Of a DNA stretch of 64,000 nucleotides, positions 35,744 through 45,255 are shown in pieces (positions within the stretch are counted from its first letter, which is position 1; every line of letters starts with the position of its first letter). The position numbers and the translations under genes are program-made. The notes beneath the pieces are model-generated. The model searched no databases and was not told the DNA's origin. It saw only the letters and a list, made by a program, of their open reading frames with translations. The DNA comes from Candidatus Steffania adelgidicola (GTDB lineage: Bacteria > Pseudomonadota > Gammaproteobacteria > Enterobacterales > Enterobacteriaceae): contig NZ_CP045889.1 in the NCBI RefSeq assembly GCF_020541225.1, positions 1,146,346 through 1,210,345 of the forward strand, in the 5' to 3' direction.

Positions 35744-35830
35744 ACTGATTACATTATAACACAGTACGGCGCCTGGCATGCTAGGCGCCTCAAAGGAGCC
35801 AGTTCATCTTTATGAACTATTGAATCAGTA
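35744..35830 (+). pseudogene. secM: SecM arrest-peptide region remnant
   Basis: In E. coli secM is translated just before secA and its stalling sequence controls secA. Here 35744-35791 reads TDYIITQYGAWHAR then RL, which lines up with the SecM C terminus TPVWISQAQGIRAGPQRL. The Thr, Ile, Ser/Thr, Gln and Ala positions agree, but the essential Trp-Ile, Gly-Ile-Arg and Gly-Pro are replaced or missing, and an in-frame TAG precedes the piece. At DNA level GGCGC..GGCAT and GCTAGGC..GCCTCA are shared. No open frame exists, so arrest control of secA is lost. Two perfect 7-bp hairpins follow (35768-35789 and 35811-35828). Confidence 0.5.
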
Positions 35831-35964
35831 TTAGTCTAACACAGCTTTAGGAAACACGTGCCGGATCGCCTATAGAGTGGTGTCGGCCTCTCTAAAACTG
35901 TAAAGCTTCCAAAAGACCTTTTTTGACCGCCGATTGATGGGATCATGATGAGATGTGACTAACT

Positions 35965-38679
35965 ATGCTAGCAAAATTACTTACTAAAATTTTTGGCAGT
36001 CGTAACGATCGTATCCTACGCTGCATAGGCAAGACGGTAGATGCTATCAACCAGATCGAACCCATAATAGAATCGCTAAGCGACAAAGAACTGGCGGCTA
36101 AAACTCTTGAATTCCGCGACCGAATTTCCCAAGGGACAAGCGCCGATAGCCTTCTATCAGAAGCCTTTGCAGTAGTACGTGAAGCTAGTAAACGCGTCTT
36201 TGGGATGCGTCATTTTGATGTGCAATTGATAGGTGGCATAGTACTTAACGATCGTCGGATTGCTGAAATGCCTACTGGTGAAGGTAAAACCCTAACCGCT
36301 ACTCTGCCGGCGTACCTAAACGCCCTCGCTGGCAAGGGCGTGCATGTCGTAACAGTCAATGACTATCTTGCGCAACGTGATGCAGAGAATAATCGCCCTC
36401 TATTCGAGTTCCTCGGACTGAATGTTGGGATCAACCTGCCTGGACTAACAGCGCCCGCTAAACGTGCCGCCTATGCTGCTGATATCACCTACGGCACTAA
36501 TAACGAGTACGGTTTTGATTATCTTCGTGACAATATTGCGTTCAGTCCGGAAGAACGCGTGCAACGTCAATTATATTATGCATTAGTAGATGAAGTAGAT
36601 TCTATTTTAATCGATGAAGCCAGAACCCCGCTCATTATCTCTGGCCCAGCAGAAGACAGCTCGGATATGTATCGCCATATTGATACATTAATCCCTCACT
36701 TAATCCGTCAGGATAAAGAAGACTCGGAAGGTTTCCAAGGGAACGGGCACTTTTCGGTAGATGAAAAATCTCGCCAAGTACACTTAACCGAACGAGGGCT
36801 GATTCTGATTGAAAAACTTCTTATGAAGAGCGGCATTATAATAGAAGGGGAATCACTCTACTCACCGGGAAACATTATTCTGATGCATCATGTAACCGCC
36901 GCCCTGCGTGCCCATACACTTTTTGCCCGTGATGTAGACTATATTGTTAAAGATAGTGAGATAATCATTGTTGATGAACATACTGGCCGCACTATGCTAG
37001 GGCGCCGCTGGTCCGAGGGCCTACATCAAGCAATAGAAGCCAAAGAAAATGTAGAAATTCAGAACGAAAATCAGACGTTAGCATCCATTACCTTTCAAAA
37101 TTATTTTCGACTCTATGAGAAACTCGCCGGAATGACTGGGACCGCTGATACTGAAGCGTTTGAATTCAAGACAATTTATAAACTCGATACAATCGTAATC
37201 CCGACAAATCGTCCAATGATCCGTAAAGATTTACCCGATTTAATCTATATGACGGAAAAAGAAAAAATCGAGGCGATCATCAACGATATAAAAACATGCA
37301 CAAAACGCAATCAACCAGTGTTGGTGGGGACTATTTCTATTGAAAAATCAGAACTGATTTCTGCCGAGCTAAAGAAAGCATGTATTCCACATAAAGTATT
37401 AAACGCTAAATTCCATGCGATGGAGGCAGAGATCGTTGCACAGGCGGGGAAGGCTGGGGCAGTGACCATCGCGACCAACATGGCTGGACGCGGCACTGAT
37501 ATCATTTTGGGCGGAAGTTGGAAAACAGAAATCGAGGCTCTCAAATCACCAGATGCACAGAAGATTATCGCTATCAAGAATGCCTGGAAAGTGCGTCATG
37601 AAGCTGTTCTCGCCGCTGGCGGGATGCATATTATTGGTACCGAACGTCATGAAGCACGCCGCATTGATAATCAACTACGCGGACGTGCCGGTAGGCAGGG
37701 CGATGCAGGTTCATCCCGTTTTTATCTGTCAATGGAAGATGCCTTGATGCGTATTTTCGCCTCAGATCGCGTTTCTGGCATGATGCGGAAACTAGGCATG
37801 CAGCCAGGTGAATCCATCGAGCACCCATGGGTTACTAAGGCCATTGCCAATGCCCAGCGTAAAGTCGAAAACCGCAACTTTGATATTCGTAAGCAATTAC
37901 TAGAATATGACGATGTTGCTAACGATCAGCGACGCGCGATCTATACTCAACGCAACGAACTACTTGACGTGGAGAACATTAGCGATACCATTGAAAATAT
38001 AAGAAGAAATGTGTTAAAAAAACTCCTTGATCAGCATATTCCACCAGATTCGCTAGAAGAAATATGGGAAGTCCCGGAGTTAGAGCTACGTCTTAAGGAA
38101 GACTTTGAACTGGATGTTCCTATTAGTCAATGGCTAGCGCATGAACCAAACCTTAAGGAAACAACCCTACGCCAACGCGTACTAGAGCAGGCAATCCTTC
38201 AGTACCAGAAGAAGGAGGAGAAAGTTACTAGAGAGCTGATGCACAACTTCGAAAAAAACATTATGCTAAAAACACTCGATTCTCTATGGAAAGAGCATTT
38301 AGCAGCAATGGACTATCTGCGTCAGGGTATCCATCTACGTGGATATGCACAAAAAGACCCGAAACAAGAATACAAGCGTGAAGCATTCTTAATGTTCAGC
38401 GCCATGCTAGAATCTTTAAAATATGAAGTGCTAAGCACTCTTAGCAAAGCACAGGTTTGTATGCAAGAAGGAGTCGTAATGCTAAAACCTCAGGAAAGCA
38501 AGGAAGTACAATGCATACCCAGACAATATCAGTTAGAACCCATAATCCTCCCAAGAGAGGAGTACCTCCAAGGGGGGATCACTGGCTCGAGGCAGGCAAA
38601 GCATTCAGTAAGACGTCATGATTACTGTCCCTGCGGTTCGGGAAAAAAAGTTAAACACTGCCACGGAAAACTACAGTAA
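35965..38679 (+). CDS. secA: Sec translocase motor ATPase SecA
   Basis: Drives preproteins through SecYEG. Walker A is in [15 protein letters not shown] and Walker B/DEAD-like in [20 protein letters not shown]. Helicase motifs MTGTADTEA and GRAGRQGD are present, and the C-terminal zinc-binding SecB/lipid tail [16 protein letters not shown] is intact. 904 aa (E. coli 901). The usual SecM leader is decayed, so expression probably no longer responds to secretion stress. secE is also in this window. Confidence 0.97.
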   Translation: MLAKLLTKIFGSRNDRILRCIGKTVDAINQIEPIIESLSDKELAAKTLEFRDRISQGTSADSLLSEAFAVVREASKRVFGMRHFDVQLIGGIVLNDRRIAEMPTGEGKTLTATLPAYLNALAGKGVHVVTVNDYLAQRDAENNRPLFEFLGLNVGINLPGLTAPAKRAAYAADITYGTNNEYGFDYLRDNIAFSPEERVQRQLYYALVDEVDSILIDEARTPLIISGPAEDSSDMYRHIDTLIPHLIRQDKEDSEGFQGNGHFSVDEKSRQVHLTERGLILIEKLLMKSGIIIEGESLYSPGNIILMHHVTAALRAHTLFARDVDYIVKDSEIIIVDEHTGRTMLGRRWSEGLHQAIEAKENVEIQNENQTLASITFQNYFRLYEKLAGMTGTADTEAFEFKTIYKLDTIVIPTNRPMIRKDLPDLIYMTEKEKIEAIINDIKTCTKRNQPVLVGTISIEKSELISAELKKACIPHKVLNAKFHAMEAEIVAQAGKAGAVTIATNMAGRGTDIILGGSWKTEIEALKSPDAQKIIAIKNAWKVRHEAVLAAGGMHIIGTERHEARRIDNQLRGRAGRQGDAGSSRFYLSMEDALMRIFASDRVSGMMRKLGMQPGESIEHPWVTKAIANAQRKVENRNFDIRKQLLEYDDVANDQRRAIYTQRNELLDVENISDTIENIRRNVLKKLLDQHIPPDSLEEIWEVPELELRLKEDFELDVPISQWLAHEPNLKETTLRQRVLEQAILQYQKKEEKVTRELMHNFEKNIMLKTLDSLWKEHLAAMDYLRQGIHLRGYAQKDPKQEYKREAFLMFSAMLESLKYEVLSTLSKAQVCMQEGVVMLKPQESKEVQCIPRQYQLEPIILPREEYLQGGITGSRQAKHSVRRHDYCPCGSGKKVKHCHGKLQ

Positions 38680-38712
38680 GCTACTGTGAAACATGACTTG
38701 CTTTAATTACTC

Positions 38713-38762
38713 GATATACCTTGAAGATACTGTCTTTGTGTCAGATATCAGTATATCTTTTT
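38713..38762 (+). terminator. Possible terminator after secA
   Basis: GATATAC (38713-38719) pairs with GTATATC (38751-38757), with an inner GATACTG/CAG-TATC pairing, followed by CTTTTT. It starts 33 bp past the secA stop. In E. coli mutT follows secA closely; here a 729-bp space intervenes. Confidence 0.5.
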
Positions 38763-39408
38763 ATGATTTTTATCAAATCTATTTGTGGTGAAGTAATTTA
38801 CTTAATAGTTGATGTTTCAATAAATACTTTACTGAGTACCTAGTTGAGACGATAGTCTAGTGAATACTATTCCTGCTATAAAAATAGAATTTTCATTATA
38901 ATCGTGCCGTTTGAAACGAATACTGAGATTAAAATTACCACACCCCTGATATTTAATAAGTAGTACCTGAAATCAATGTACTCACAAAAAATATTAGTCC
39001 CTTAATATTGACGACAACCTGATTGACATGATAATAAAGATGTTATAAATCACGCTGAAAAAGAAAGCGGTTTATCTATGAATTCGGATTGAGCGCCGAT
39101 GAAAGTTAGGGAGTTCAATATACCTATTATTAGGCTGAACTAGTAGGATATTTCTAAGGTGCATATCATTTTTATCCGATAGATAAACTCAGAAAACCTA
39201 AAATAAATTTAACATCAACTAAAAGTCAAATGGTGAATATATCGTTACGATATAGAGACTGTACACAATCTAGATACTGTCATCAAAATTAAGTCACTTC
39301 ATTATCTTAGGTCAGTACTAGTCGACTTTTAATCAGACTATTTATTAAAAATAGTTTACTTATTATCTAATAATCTCGGATTACGCTTGCGTGATACCTT
39401 AAGAAGCA
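38763..39408. other. Gene-less space between secA and mutT
   Basis: No open frame or recognisable pseudogene on either strand. In E. coli the two genes are nearly adjacent, so this DNA is either an insertion that has decayed or an expanded spacer. AT-rich throughout. Confidence 0.5.
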
Positions 39409-39844
39409 TTGACAACTATGTCAACACAGATCATCGCGATAGGCATTATCCGTAATCTAAAACAGAAAATATTTATCGCACGTCATCCGGATAAGATCCC
39501 CATGGGAGGGGGGGGTTGGGAGTTTCCAAGTGGCAAGATAAAACCCCGGGAGACCCCACCCAGTACAGGCTCTTTACCGCGAATTGCATGAAGAGACAAG
39601 CATTAACGTTAAACATTCTAAGCTATTTTCAATTACCCAGCAGCACTTTGATGCACAAAAAATGGTATTGTATTTCTTTATTGTAGAGCAGTGGTCCGGC
39701 ACGCCCTGCGCTAATGAGGAACAACGCGTGCTCTGGACACCAGAGCACGCGTTGTTCGCTGAAAAGTTCCCTCCAATTAATAGCAGAATTATTTACGACC
39801 TGTATAAAAATAGAGGGAGTATCGTATTGATCTCACCCGTTTGA
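39409..39844 (+). pseudogene. mutT: Frameshifted 8-oxo-dGTP diphosphatase
   Basis: MutT removes oxidised dGTP and prevents A:T to C:G changes. The first part (39409-39591) reads IIAIGIIRN ... WEFPSGKIKPRETPP, then shifts frame. From about 39558 the other frame reads VQALYRELHEETSI and continues to PPINSRIIYDLYKN at the end. Removing one base near 39552-39560 rejoins the Nudix box, but the spacing between Glu and Arg-Glu is then one residue too long; a net four-base gain is needed to explain it, which argues against a simple read error. An 18-bp inverted repeat also lies in the gene. Probably dead, unless rescued by slippage. Confidence 0.8.
39719..39757. repeat. Perfect 18-bp inverted repeat, 3-nt loop, inside mutT
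   Basis: The left arm GAACAACGCGTGCTCTGG (39719-39736) is the exact reverse complement of 39740-39757; the loop is ACA. It is GC-rich, with no T-run after it, and sits within the downstream mutT reading frame (coding for EQRVLWTPEHALFA). By far the longest short-loop palindrome in the window. Confidence 0.97.
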
Positions 39845-39984
39845 TTTTTGATATATCAATGATGGCAGATAAAAACCGCTACCATGTGCTTCATGATTTG
39901 ATAGAGAAGACCCTGAATTCATAACCAGTTGATTGGTGATCTACCTATCCTCTTCAGGCACTCTCTGTACTTTGAAATTTCATG

Positions 39985-40164
39985 GTTCCACTTATTACTA
40001 TTCGCACTATCCACATCAATTAAGATACGCTTTTCTTCTAAAGTCTACTCTATAAAATCAATTAATTAGTACTATTTACTACAAAAGGTCGAAAGAAGCT
40101 TTTCCCAATCCATGCAACTCTTTTTCCTCAGATAGGACAGAGGACAGTCTCAATATTTTTTCAT
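39985..40164 (-). pseudogene. yacG: Zinc-binding DNA gyrase inhibitor YacG remnant
   Basis: On the minus strand directly after zapD, its E. coli position. Translation from 40164 leftward gives DCPLS for NCPTC, DWEKLLSTFCSK for WGEISPFRPFCSK, LIDFIE for LIDLGEW, and TLEEKRI for AAEEKRI, then a tail to KWN for DDWS. All lie in one frame but are broken by at least four stop codons, and one or more zinc cysteines are lost. YacG is a small protein that binds GyrB and restrains gyrase. Confidence 0.85.
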
Positions 40165-40176
40165 CCTCCCGTTCTC

Positions 40177-40932
40177 CTAACAACAGGCCAATTCAAACGC
40201 CAAGCGGTTAGGCACCACACCGTTTTCGCTATCTAAAGATAAAAAACGGATAGCATAACGAGTTTTATGACCAGAAACCTGCGGATACAGTTGAGGCTCA
40301 ACCGGGATCCGAAGTCGCAGTAAATCACCATCCTCAGCATTATCCTGATAAAAGCCATTTAAACTCATTTTATTCCTAAACGGTTCGGAATGACGCATAA
40401 TATCAAGAATTCGGTTTAACGCTGAATTCAGAGGATCTAGCGTTTGTAACCAGGTTTCTACCTGTGCATCCCGCTGTTGCGATGGCAAATGGAGCCAACT
40501 ATGCAGCGCTGGAAGATCGAAACTACAGCCACTACCGGGTATGGATAGGCGCTGTCGGACGGCACCGATTAAGCGATCCTCACGTAAAACTTGCCCTAAG
40601 CGAGGGGCGGCCATCAACGTTGTAGCACAGCGTTTAAATTCGCAACACAAGGTGCTAATACGTTCGCCATCCACACCTGGAACGCCTTCCCATAACAATA
40701 ATTTTTGTTGCTGACGATCCAGCTCTTTGAGCATTTCACTGCGGATATCGCCGCGTTCTAGGATATCTCGAAGATCTGATAATGTACGAAAAAACATTAA
40801 AGCATTCGTAATCTTGCTTAATATTTGGTGTCGATAGAGCTGCTGTAAAAGAAACTCTAAGCGCAACCAGATACGTATCTTTTCATTTAAGGGGTATTCA
40901 AACAACACAGTTGTCGCGTAAACATCACTCAT
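40177..40932 (-). CDS. zapD: Z-ring associated protein ZapD
   Basis: Cytoplasmic protein that bundles FtsZ filaments by binding the FtsZ C-terminal tail. [36 protein letters not shown] and SLNGFYQDN are conserved, and it ends FELACC as in E. coli. 251 aa (E. coli 247). It overlaps the coaE stop by 4 nt, so the two are coupled. Its retention agrees with the intact FtsZ C-terminal peptide, though late divisome genes are dead. Confidence 0.94.
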   Translation of the reverse strand: MSDVYATTVLFEYPLNEKIRIWLRLEFLLQQLYRHQILSKITNALMFFRTLSDLRDILERGDIRSEMLKELDRQQQKLLLWEGVPGVDGERISTLCCEFKRCATTLMAAPRLGQVLREDRLIGAVRQRLSIPGSGCSFDLPALHSWLHLPSQQRDAQVETWLQTLDPLNSALNRILDIMRHSEPFRNKMSLNGFYQDNAEDGDLLRLRIPVEPQLYPQVSGHKTRYAIRFLSLDSENGVVPNRLAFELACC

Positions 40933-41555
40933 GGTGATTTATCCTGTGGAGTTACTAACGCAGCACGCGCAAGATAGCATCGATGCAACCTAGCAACACG
41001 TTCCATTATCTCCTCAGGACGCCCGCTATTATCAATAATGTCGTCTGCGTAGGCCAGACGTATCTGACGCGATACCTGCGTCTGAATAATGCTTTCCAAT
41101 TGCTCACGGCTAACGCTATCCCGGCGTAGCGTACGTGTAATTTGGATCTCACGATCAACATCCACTACTAACACTCGATTAGCATACTTCTGTAAGTTAT
41201 TTTCAAAAAGAAGTGGAACCACCCAAAGGATATACGGCGCCTGAATAATATTAAATTGTTGTTTCGTTTGCTCTTGAATAAGAGGATGCAGAAAATTATT
41301 AAGCCAGATTTTCTCTTCCTTATTTCTAAAAATTCGCTCTCTCAGAGCAGCACGATATAGCGATCCATCCGGATTTAACACAGCAGATCCAAAATATTGA
41401 GTGATAGCCCGTAAGGCTGCTTTATCTATCTGGAGCAACTGACGCGCAATCATATCAGAGTCTACCAAGGGTACGCCAAGAATACTAAAGGCGTTGGCTA
41501 CCGTACTTTTGCCACTGCCAATACCGCCAGTCAGGGCAACTATCTTATACGTCAC
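40929..41555 (-). CDS. coaE: Dephospho-CoA kinase
   Basis: Last step of coenzyme A synthesis. P-loop [12 protein letters not shown] at residues 10-21, followed by [10 protein letters not shown] and the LID region RTLRRD. 208 aa (E. coli 206). The first step enzyme coaA is also in this window. Divergent from nothing recognisable: guaC, its E. coli neighbour, is not seen. Confidence 0.95.
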   Translation of the reverse strand: MTYKIVALTGGIGSGKSTVANAFSILGVPLVDSDMIARQLLQIDKAALRAITQYFGSAVLNPDGSLYRAALRERIFRNKEEKIWLNNFLHPLIQEQTKQQFNIIQAPYILWVVPLLFENNLQKYANRVLVVDVDREIQITRTLRRDSVSREQLESIIQTQVSRQIRLAYADDIIDNSGRPEEIMERVARLHRCYLARAALVTPQDKSP

Positions 41556-43488
41556 GTTAACTGTCTCACCCTAAAAATCTTCCCCTTACCTCAATGTAAA
41601 TATCCAAAATTATAGAGTAGCTTGGCTAGATTTTACAGTCTTGCCTTAACTGTAATCCTATTTACAAAACTTCCTATATAAATAGAGGATTATATAAAAA
41701 CATATGGTTGCTATCGAATTACTTATTCGATACGATTTTTTTTAAAGATTCAGATTTAACTCTTTATTTATTTTCCCTGGATCACAACGGTGTTTTAGTA
41801 TGTAAAACTGATCGCGACAATTCCAGATTGTCGAATGACATATGTTTACATCGTATAACTTTAACTAATTCATTAAAATAGAAATGTAGATTTTCAAGAT
41901 CTCCTCCTGACAGCCCTTCAATCACTCAAAAATTTTATTATATAGTGAAATAGTTAAAATCACGCCTCCTTATAAAATTATCTTTTTACCGGTTAAAAAC
42001 CGCTTGATTCCTTATCCTAATTGTCGATTACTACTCGATATATAGTCATAAGGAGTACTTGGTTAAGATCGTACGAGAAGGTTCAACTGTTACGATTTTA
42101 AAATGATACAAACAGATTCATACTCATCATACCATTTACCCTAAATTGAGAAAGATTACCTGAACAAGTTTTCCTCTAACATGTTTAGAAACTCTATAGC
42201 TAAAATATGTAATGCTCATTAAAATATCTAGACTAGAACAGAGTTCTTAGAACATAAAAAAAGATCTGTTTTTTCTTCTTAGTTAATTCCAGATCCAGAA
42301 AATATCTAGAAACTAGTTTAGTTAATACCCATCCCACCACTTTTGACAAAGAATCGTATTGCTAAATTCCATAGATGCTTACCAGCATCAATAGATAATA
42401 AAAAACCTCTTTTTATAAACCTCGCGTATTGCGTGAGCAATACGATTAGGACTGTCTTTCTCTAAAATAACTCTCTTACCCATTTGAAATAGTTTTATCA
42501 CCCAAAACTCATTATCTTTACAGTAATGCAAGAATCTTTGGTCTTCTCTTCTCATAAGAGACATGTTATATCAATTCTTATTTAGCACTTCTAATATAGA
42601 AATATTATTAGTGACAAAACATTTTATCTCCTACAAAAAGACAAAATATTCAAAAATCTACTGATAATGATAATTATCAGATAAAGTATATTTCTAATAT
42701 ATTCGACAGATTTAAAGCCAATTAAAAACAAGAAAAAATCAAAAAGATATTTATCTTAATATACGCCCCCCTTCTTAGTTTAGAAGCTGTGATTAATCGC
42801 ACATCAAGTAGCTACACTTTAGATCTATATACAGATAATTGAGCTCTTGTCTGTTAAATATTTCATGCGGCAACTTTGGTGCCGTCTGCTCTGTTTCAGA
42901 TAAACTCATCTATTCCGTATAGACGTCTCCAGTAATATCTAGCTTATCAAACAAGTGATGGTTTCTCTTACAGAAAAAATAAAGAATATACTTTTTCTCT
43001 TCAACATCCTTACACATAGTCATTTACAAATAATTAACGCATGGATATAGATAATCAACCCCATGTATTTTACATGATTTATGCAATCAATTAAATCTAT
43101 CTTGGATATAATATATATCAAAACAAAAAAAGACCGAGAATCTAAGAAACCGAAAAACCACTCCGTATTCACTTGTTATCTATATGGCTTTAAGTGAATT
43201 CAATAGCGCCACAATCATCCACTACCCACTCCGAAAACCCCATTCTGTCGAATGGGTAACACCTAGGATAATATCTAGATCTGTTCTACGAAGAACAGAG
43301 CGAATTCTTTTCGATTTTTCAAGAAATAATTTTATTCTTTTTTGAAGAAGAGAACATTTATAAAAAACCTTTTAAATTAGATAGAAAACATACAAATCTA
43401 ATTCAGATTATAAAAAATAGAAAATATTCTAACATTACAGATTTAGAATGTTTTTACAATATATCCGTAAGACTTATAGTGATTCCAT

Positions 43489-43527
43489 AAAAAAACCCGC
43501 ATCCCCCTAACGATAGGAGGATGCGGG
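43489..43527 (-). terminator. Orphan minus-strand rho-independent terminator
   Basis: Arms CCCGCATCC and GGATGCGGG with a partly paired interior, and seven A on the + strand (43489-43495) giving a T-run on the minus strand. It points away from the pdhR side, the orientation expected for the aroP terminator in E. coli. No gene now reads into it. Assignment to aroP is by position only. Confidence 0.7.
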
Positions 43528-44228
43528 ATAGAAGAATAAAAGGATGAAGGATAGAAAAATATTTCTAGCCCCGTTTTCGATACACTATGATTCTTATAAA
43601 GATCAAAATCAATGATGGGTTTTTTCTATCGGGAGTATAATAATACTATTTCTGCAACCAATCTTACCCAAGTGAGGAGTGAATGGATATTCAAAGCTAA
43701 TACCTGTTGCTAAACAATAGTCTTGTTAGGATTGAAAATGGTCTTCCGAATAAAAAATTAACATGTTTGACATATATAGTAAGAACTGCATATTCCTTAT
43801 TCCTGAGGAATACCATTCTATCTTAGTGGGTTACAGTGGCACTGTTAAAACCATCAATTAATGCAACGATCTACGAATAGTTTTAATCTAGTACTTCAAT
43901 AGTAATACTGATTTATATGACTGTCGGCAAAGCCGCCGTTCATTACACTCTAAAAAAACTAAAAAAGGAGAGTAATTTCACAATACAACGCCGGTGTCTT
44001 TTAACCTAAGGTTAAAATTACAATCAGGTTCTCAACCTATGCCAACATACATAGACAAAACAAAGAGAAACTTGTCATTTACCTGAACTTCAATAGTCAA
44101 TCTTCTAAAGGATTTTTTTACTCTTGATTATATTTATAATTAAGCATCTTTCTATGAAAATAGCTGAACTCGGATGATACCATTCTAGCGAAACGGCAGA
44201 AAAATGACAGTTTTACCCCGAAAACATG

Positions 44229-44253
44229 ACATTATGTTCAATGAACATAATGT
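44229..44253. repeat. Perfect 11-bp inverted repeat, 3-nt loop
   Basis: The left arm ACATTATGTTC (44229-44239) is the exact reverse complement of 44243-44253; the loop is AAT (pairing can close to a single-base loop). It lies about 160 bp before the pdhR remnant. No T-run. It could be mistaken for an operator. Confidence 0.85.
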
Positions 44254-44408
44254 AAAATATATATGATTTTCATAAAAATGCACCTATTTTAATCATTGGC
44301 CTCAAAGTTATGATAGATAGAAGATAAATACCTTGTTATTTTTAATTTCGACTCAATATAATTGATATTACTAATTGACTGCTTCGAAATCCACGAATTA
44401 GATTAGAT

Positions 44409-45129
44409 CTGTTCTATACTAAGATTCAGAAACCAAGATTTTCGAATAGAATATAATAAAAACAGTGAAAATATTTAATGCGAGAAGATACGCTACGTTC
44501 TGGTAAAAAAATGCCTCCCAAGTGTGCTCTCTTAAACTAGGTTAATATTTCCCCCCTTATTACTCAACAGGGTTATTGGATATGTGTGCAAAAAAAACAT
44601 GGTAGGGTTTCAGCGAAACTTTTAACTGAATTTCTATCGGAACATCTTGAATCTCAAGTATAATTTATACAAATGCAGCACACCCTCGAAGGTATTTCTG
44701 CCTATTATACAGTACTATGCGATACTGAAAAGGATTTTGCGAAAATTCATCAATTCCATCAGGAAACGCAAGCGGCGCAGGACAGCAGCAATCTAGACGC
44801 GGAGACCAGCGCCTTCATGCATGATCAAATCGCCATCACAGACACTACACACAATGCTATTTTATTGTATCTACTACACTATATGGCTTCAATGCTGGAA
44901 AATATATACGTTAAAATTTTAAATCGTTTGACTCGCGCCGAGAAATGCTAACGCAAGTAAGTACACACTGCGCCAAAATCTTCGCAGCTATAGTCGAATG
45001 CAAACCGGAAAAGCTAATGAAACATTATAGCGCTATCTAGCATTCATTGAGGAAGTTTTACTAGTTCTAAACCGAACATACACCCGGTATGTACGATCAC
45101 TCCGACGTCTCCAGACACATCAGAATTAA
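44409..45129 (+). pseudogene. pdhR: Pyruvate dehydrogenase repressor PdhR remnant
   Basis: Directly before aceE, the pdhR position. Near full length but broken. YTKIQKPRFS matches YSKIRQPKLS at the N terminus. DTLRSGKKMPPK matches GTLRPGEKLPPE of the GntR DNA-binding domain. LLTEFLSEHLESQ matches PLVELLSDHPESQ. The open piece 44673-44951 (HTLEGISAYY ... HNAILLYLL) is the FCD effector domain. Then REMLTQVSTH, RYLAFIEEVLL and RSLRRLQTHQN-stop follow to 45129. There are several stops and at least three frameshifts, and no start codon at the expected place. Confidence 0.93.
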
Positions 45130-45255
45130 TCGCTGAGAAATGATGGCGTTGGTGACTAAACAGGCATTAACCTGTTATTTATATACTTTTAGAGCCAAAG
45201 CAAAAGAAAATAGACTGGAACTAAACAAATATTAAGGTAGATAAGGAATAGCAAC

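Larger units (their letters stand above)
41556..44408. other. Large ruin between coaE and pdhR remnant
   Basis: In E. coli this interval holds guaC, hofC, hofB, ppdD, nadC, ampD, ampE and aroP. I found no open frame and could not read any of these as a pseudogene. It contains a minus-strand terminator (43489-43527) and six perfect short-loop hairpins: 41712-41732 (8 bp), 42425-42444 (8 bp, loop GTGA), 42661-42680 (8 bp), 43280-43299 (8 bp), 43999-44017 (8-9 bp) and 44229-44253 (11 bp). Confidence 0.6.

Noticed and set aside
35768-35828. The two 7-bp hairpins before secA as a live regulatory structure.
   Set aside because: They overlap a decayed secM end and belong to a type of hairpin common in this window's dead DNA; no evidence of function.
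44673-44951. 92-codon open frame before aceE as a hypothetical protein.
   Set aside because: It is the central piece of the broken pdhR.
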